A stretch of DNA of 64,000 bases, from assembly GCF_031157315.1 (NCBI RefSeq), contig NZ_JAVIFU010000014.1, positions 1-64,000 on the forward strand. Direction: 5' to 3'. The position numbers and the translations under genes were made by a program. Shown piece after piece: positions 60,022 to 64,000 of the stretch; positions within the stretch are counted from its first letter, which is position 1; each line of letters starts with the position of its first letter. This DNA comes from Paenibacillus sp. LHD-38. Lineage in GTDB: Bacteria > Bacillota > Bacilli > Paenibacillales > Paenibacillaceae. The notes under the pieces are model-generated. The model was given only the letters and a program-made list of their open reading frames with translations, searched no databases and was not told the DNA's origin.

Positions 60022-61296
60022 ATGACGCTTCAATTTCCTAATGGTTTCTTGTGGGGAGCATCAACAGCTGCCCATCAAGTAGAAGGCAATAATATACACT
60101 CTGATTTTTGGGTTATGGAGAATTTGGAAGGATCTATGTTTAAGGAACGCTCGGGTGATGCTGTCGACCACTTCCGCCTTTACCGCGAGGATATCGCCTT
60201 GATGGCTGAACTAGGGTTGAATGCATACCGATTCTCGATCGAATGGGCAAGAATCGAACCTGAAGAAGGAGTCTATGACGAATCGGCTATCGAGCATTAC
60301 CGGAACGTTCTGAAGGCCTGCAATGACAACAACATTACTCCCATCGTGACGCTTCATCATTTTACGACTCCGGTCTGGGCCATTCGCTTGGGAGGTTGGG
60401 AATCGGAGGAGATGCCTGCACGTTTCGCCCGTTATTGCGATAAGGTTATGAGCGAACTTGGTGAATATATTCCGTACGTATGCACGATCAATGAAGCGAA
60501 CATCTCAATTGGCATTACCAAGGTCATGAAGCGCCACCAAGCCGGAGGTACTGCCCAAGTCGGCATCAACACGGATATGGCAGCTCGTATGCAGACGTAT
60601 ATGGAGGAAGTAAGCAAAGCCTTTGGAGTACCGCCAGAAGAAGTACACTCCTTCCTCGGTCTGCGTACAGAGAAGGGGTTGGAAGTCATCTTTCGGGCGC
60701 ATACAGAAGCAAGAACGATTATTAGGCAGATCAGTCCGAATACGCAAATCGGCATCACCATGTCCTTGTACGACGTTCAGAGTATACCCGGCGGTGAAGA
60801 GATTGCAGCGCATGCGTTGCAGGAGGAATTACTGCAATTCACGGATTATCTGAAGGACGACGATTTCTTCGGCTTGCAGAACTATACCCGTTCGGTATAT
60901 GGACCGGATGGCATGCTTCCGGTACCGGATGATGCCGAGAAGACCCAAATGGGAAATGAGTTCTACCCGCAAGGACTGGAGGCAGTTATCCGATACATCT
61001 CGAAGCATCTGGATAAGCCGATCTTCGTCACGGAGAACGGAGTGGCTACGGACAATGACGAACGGCGCATCGCCTTTATCGATCGTGCCTTGAGAGGCAT
61101 ACATGCATGTATCGCCGATGGAATTCCGGTGCAAGGCTACATGCATTGGTCATTGCTTGATAATTTCGAATGGCAGCTTGGATTTTCTAAGCGCTTTGGA
61201 CTTATTGCAGTTGACCGCGCGACACAGGTAAGGCATCCGAAGCCAAGCGCCAATCATTATGGAAATATCGCCTCAACGAATGTGCTGGCTGATTAA
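60022..61296 (+). CDS. GH1 beta-glycosidase
   Basis: The 424-residue cytosolic protein is a GH1 enzyme: FPNGFLWGASTAAHQVEGN at the start, NAYRFSIEWARIEPEEG, the acid/base Glu158 in TINEAN (usually NEP, here Ala follows Glu), and the nucleophile Glu338 in IFVTENGVAT, then GYMHWSLLDNFEWQLGFSKR. It is somewhat short for the family (about 450). Beta-glucosidase or beta-galactosidase activity is likely; the sequence does not decide. CAGGGGGAAT precedes the ATG. It starts an operon with the GH2 beta-glucuronidase and the GH35-like gene under GTCG element copy 9. Confidence 0.92.
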   Translation: MTLQFPNGFLWGASTAAHQVEGNNIHSDFWVMENLEGSMFKERSGDAVDHFRLYREDIALMAELGLNAYRFSIEWARIEPEEGVYDESAIEHYRNVLKACNDNNITPIVTLHHFTTPVWAIRLGGWESEEMPARFARYCDKVMSELGEYIPYVCTINEANISIGITKVMKRHQAGGTAQVGINTDMAARMQTYMEEVSKAFGVPPEEVHSFLGLRTEKGLEVIFRAHTEARTIIRQISPNTQIGITMSLYDVQSIPGGEEIAAHALQEELLQFTDYLKDDDFFGLQNYTRSVYGPDGMLPVPDDAEKTQMGNEFYPQGLEAVIRYISKHLDKPIFVTENGVATDNDERRIAFIDRALRGIHACIADGIPVQGYMHWSLLDNFEWQLGFSKRFGLIAVDRATQVRHPKPSANHYGNIASTNVLAD

Positions 61297-61335
61297 TCAT
61301 AACTCGCAGAAACATACCAAAGGAGCTAGATATGC

Positions 61336-63138
61336 ATGTTATATCCAATCGTAACGGAAACTCGCAGCATCATCGATTTAAGCGGCATTTGGAATTTTAG
61401 TCTCGATTCGGGAAATGGTTTTCAAGAAGAATGGTATAACGACTACCTGAAAGATCCGATAAGCATGTCCGTTCCGTCTTCCTTTAACGATGTCGGGGTT
61501 ACCGCTGACATTCGCAACCATGTAGGCTGGGTCTGGTACGAAAGAGACTTTACAGTACCGAATCTATTGTTCTCCGAACGAATCGTTATTCGATTTGGTT
61601 CAGCCACTCACAAGGCACAGGTATATGTGAACGGTAAGCTTGTCGTTGAACATATCGGCGGATTCACGCCCTTTGAAGCTGAGATCAATGCTTTCCTTCA
61701 AGCAGGCAAGAATCGTCTAACAGTCGCGGTAAACAACATCGTAGACGAAACCACGTTGCCAATGGGAAGCTATAGCGAGAGGGAACTGCCTGGAGTGGGC
61801 AAGATCGTCAAAAACAATCCTTACTTTGACTTCTTCAACTATGGAGGCCTTCACAGACCGGTTAAGATCTATACGACCTCTAAGGCGGCCTACGTTAAGG
61901 ATGTAAGTATCGTAACGGATCTGAATACGTCGATCGGGACCGTTCGTTATGAAGCGTCCATCGAGGGTCAGGCACAAGTCAAAGTGACCTGCGTTGATCA
62001 GTCCGGCGCAATCGTTGCAGAAACGCAGGGGCAGTCTGGTACGATCACGATCGATAACGTGAAGACATGGGAACCGCTGAATGCCTACTTGTACCAGTTG
62101 AAGCTTGAAATCATGCAAGATGGACAAGTCATTGACGTCTATGAGCAGCCTTTTGGAGTGAGGACGGTTGAAGTCAAGGACGGTCAATTCCTGATTAACA
62201 ACAAGCCGTTCTACTTTAAAGGCTTCGGTAAACACGAGGATACCCCGCTTAATGGCAGAGGTCTGAATGAGGCCGCGAACGTCATGGATTTCCGATTAAT
62301 GAAATGGATGGGTGCCAACTCCTTCCGTACGGCGCATTATCCTTATTCAGAAGAAGTTATGCGACTGGCGGACAAAGAAGGAATCGTGGTTATAGACGAG
62401 ACACCAGCAGTCGGGTTGCATCTTAACTTTAATGTGGCTCCTACGCAGGGACCCAAGAGGAACACATGGGAAGTGTTGAAGACCCAAGAAACGCATAAGG
62501 AAGTAGTGCGAGAGCTTATCGCTCGCGACAAGAATCATCCAAGCGTAGTCATGTGGTGCATCGCCAACGAACCGGCGTCCGAGGAAGACGGAGCAGAAGA
62601 ATACTTCCGTCCGCTCGTGGAATTAGCCAAGGAGCTTGATCCGCAAAAGCGTCCCGTAACGATCGTCAATATGATGAATGCCACCCCGGATAAGGATAAA
62701 GTGGCTGAACTAGTCGACGTTCTGTGTCTTAACCGTTATTATGGCTGGTACGCGTTCGGCGGAGACTTCGACACGGCCAAGGCTTTGCTGCGGCAAGAAT
62801 TGAACGGCTGGGTCAAGCGTTGCCCTGGCAAGCCAATCGTGATGACGGAATACGGCGCAGATACGATTGCCGGATTGCATGATGTAGATCCCGTCATGTT
62901 TACCGAAGAGTATCAGGTTGAGTATCTCCGTGCGAATCACGAAGTGTTCGATGAATTCGAGCATTTTGTTGGGGAGCAAGTATGGAATTTTGCCGATTTC
63001 CAAACGAGTCAAGGGATTATTAGGGTTCAGGGTAACAAGAAAGGTATCTTTACGCGCGAGCGCAAGCCGAAGGCTGCCGCCCACGAACTGCGCAGAAGAT
63101 GGCAAACGATCCCGGATTTCGGATATAAATCAGAATAA
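61336..63138 (+). CDS. uidA: Beta-glucuronidase, GH2
   Basis: The 600-residue protein aligns with Uid[21 protein letters not shown] at the start, [68 protein letters not shown], acid/base Glu412 in [12 protein letters not shown] and nucleophile Glu505 in [11 protein letters not shown], then [13 protein letters not shown]. The length and catalytic positions are almost those of the Escherichia coli enzyme. No signal peptide, so it cleaves beta-glucuronides inside the cell. AAAGGAG lies 10 nt before the ATG. It lies 40 bp after the GH1 gene; next to an alpha-rhamnosidase it fits removal of glucuronic acid after rhamnose. Confidence 0.92.
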   Translation: MLYPIVTETRSIIDLSGIWNFSLDSGNGFQEEWYNDYLKDPISMSVPSSFNDVGVTADIRNHVGWVWYERDFTVPNLLFSERIVIRFGSATHKAQVYVNGKLVVEHIGGFTPFEAEINAFLQAGKNRLTVAVNNIVDETTLPMGSYSERELPGVGKIVKNNPYFDFFNYGGLHRPVKIYTTSKAAYVKDVSIVTDLNTSIGTVRYEASIEGQAQVKVTCVDQSGAIVAETQGQSGTITIDNVKTWEPLNAYLYQLKLEIMQDGQVIDVYEQPFGVRTVEVKDGQFLINNKPFYFKGFGKHEDTPLNGRGLNEAANVMDFRLMKWMGANSFRTAHYPYSEEVMRLADKEGIVVIDETPAVGLHLNFNVAPTQGPKRNTWEVLKTQETHKEVVRELIARDKNHPSVVMWCIANEPASEEDGAEEYFRPLVELAKELDPQKRPVTIVNMMNATPDKDKVAELVDVLCLNRYYGWYAFGGDFDTAKALLRQELNGWVKRCPGKPIVMTEYGADTIAGLHDVDPVMFTEEYQVEYLRANHEVFDEFEHFVGEQVWNFADFQTSQGIIRVQGNKKGIFTRERKPKAAAHELRRRWQTIPDFGYKSE

Positions 63139-63183
63139 TGAATGGACTCTAGAGTAACTGAAACTGTACTGAGGTGAATGTTC

Positions 63184-64000
63184 ATGCTACCGCAATTAAT
63201 AAAAGAAAATGGTGTATTCAATCTTTATGTCGATGGTAAACCCTACATCGCTTTGGCAGGAGAAATTCATAACTCCAGTTCCTCTGACTTAGACTATATG
63301 AAACAAAAAGTATGGCCAAACCTCAGAGGATTACATCTGAATACGGTGATTCTACCCGTCTATTGGGAGCTGCTCGAGCCTAAAGAGGGTGAGTTTGACT
63401 TTCATATCGTTGACGGAATCATTGAACAAGCACGTGAAGAAAACGTTCGATTAGTGTTGTTATGGTTCGGATTATGGAAGAATGGAAAATCCACTTATGT
63501 TCCTAGCTGGGTAAAGAAGGACTACAAAACGTATTTTAGAGCTTCTTATAGGAACAAAGAGACATCGGATACCATTTCACCACTGTGTGAGAAAGCGGTA
63601 AATGCAGACGCGAGTGCTTTCAGACAACTGATGTCACATCTAAAGAAGATTGACGGTGACCAGCACACTGTTATTATGGTACAAGTGGAAAACGAAGTCG
63701 GATTCCTTGGCAGTGATCGTGACTATTCAGACATCGCGAATTGCGAGTTCAACCTTCCGATCCCATCTGAAGTAAAAGCGGCTTATGAAAGAAGCGGCAC
63801 TTGGAAGGAAGCATTTGCTGGAGAAGCACCTGAGTACTTCATGGCGTATCATTATGCCCGGGCGGTAGAGCGAATTGCAAAAGCCGGTTCTGATGTTTAC
63901 CCTATCCCGATGTTCGTTAATGCTTGGCTTGAGCAACATCCATGGAACCCAGGCTCATATCCTAGCGGTGGGCCGATTGCCAAAGTAATGAAGATGTGGA
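63184..64000 (+). CDS. GH35/GH42-like beta-galactosidase (DUF5597 type), partial at right edge
   Basis: The frame starts at ATG 63184 behind GAGGTGAATG and runs off the right edge after 272 residues. It has the start of a GH35-like barrel: YVDGKPYIALAGEIHNSSSS, NTVILPVYWELLEPKEGEFD, VRLVLLWFGLWKNGKSTYVP and the probable acid/base Glu in MVQVENEVGFLG. This matches the cytosolic beta-galactosidase group with a DUF5597 C-terminus (not seen here because cut). It lies 46 bp after the beta-glucuronidase gene, as third enzyme of the GH1 operon, and probably removes a terminal beta-galactose. Confidence 0.85.
   Translation, partial: MLPQLIKENGVFNLYVDGKPYIALAGEIHNSSSSDLDYMKQKVWPNLRGLHLNTVILPVYWELLEPKEGEFDFHIVDGIIEQAREENVRLVLLWFGLWKNGKSTYVPSWVKKDYKTYFRASYRNKETSDTISPLCEKAVNADASAFRQLMSHLKKIDGDQHTVIMVQVENEVGFLGSDRDYSDIANCEFNLPIPSEVKAAYERSGTWKEAFAGEAPEYFMAYHYARAVERIAKAGSDVYPIPMFVNAWLEQHPWNPGSYPSGGPIAKVMKMW

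Noticed and set aside
1..64000. CRISPR array, tRNA or rRNA genes, prophage
   Set aside because: No spaced identical repeats, no cloverleaf-like stretches and no phage structural genes were seen on either strand. The only mobile traces are at 1-281, 20286-20505 and possibly 6591.

Overview
The window reads as a piece of a Paenibacillus-type chromosome (family Paenibacillaceae). This is inferred from gene families and style: strong AAGGAGG-type ribosome sites, repeated lipoprotein/LplB/YtcP sugar ABC systems each followed by a YesM-like kinase and a YesN-like AraC response regulator, and many intracellular glycoside hydrolases. No rRNA, tRNA or CRISPR array was seen.

Layout. 1-1250 is decayed DNA: the edge of a transposase-like gene and a collapsed GntR/ABC operon. 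1466-6207 is sugar ABC system 1 with an intracellular GH5 enzyme. 6.3-12.6 kb holds a truncated CBM48-like ORF and a very large secreted lyase-like protein broken by one in-frame TAA. 12.9-15.9 kb (minus) is a tetR-MMPL exporter operon. 16.1-20.3 kb and 25.1-29.6 kb are two paralogous cassettes of MarR regulator plus heterodimeric ABC exporter. Between them lie an IS remnant, an AraC regulator, an AT-rich SDR gene, an alcohol dehydrogenase relic, a phosphotriesterase-like hydrolase and a beta-galactosidase that lost its catalytic barrel. 29.9-31.4 kb is a carboxylesterase. 31.5-42.4 kb is glycan system 2: a divergent six-hairpin glycosidase, a GH42 enzyme, ABC transporter, kinase and regulator. 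42.5-44.1 kb is an alpha/beta hydrolase with a TetR regulator. 44.4-64 kb is glycan system 3: a beta-propeller-like protein, GH2, GH78, ABC transporter, kinase, regulator, SGNH esterase, GH1, GH2 beta-glucuronidase and a GH35-like enzyme cut by the right edge.

How the parts work together. System 3 carries alpha-rhamnosidase, beta-glucuronidase, beta-galactosidase-like enzymes and an esterase. That set could take apart short Rha-GlcA-Gal side chains, as found on arabinogalactan, after import by the ABC transporter. This is inference.

The main new observation is regulatory. Nine promoters share a rigid element: two GTCG-headed half-sites, normally 23 bp apart, the second ending in GTTAG, with the -10 hexamer 25 bp after the GTTAG start (26 in one). 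Seven control glycan-related genes; two sit upstream of the MarR/ABC-exporter cassettes. A second, different 21-bp direct-repeat element occurs three times around system 2. A third shared operator (core CGAAGTCAACAA) links the distant carboxylesterase to the alpha/beta hydrolase beside the TetR gene. The window can therefore be read as three or four interleaved regulons.
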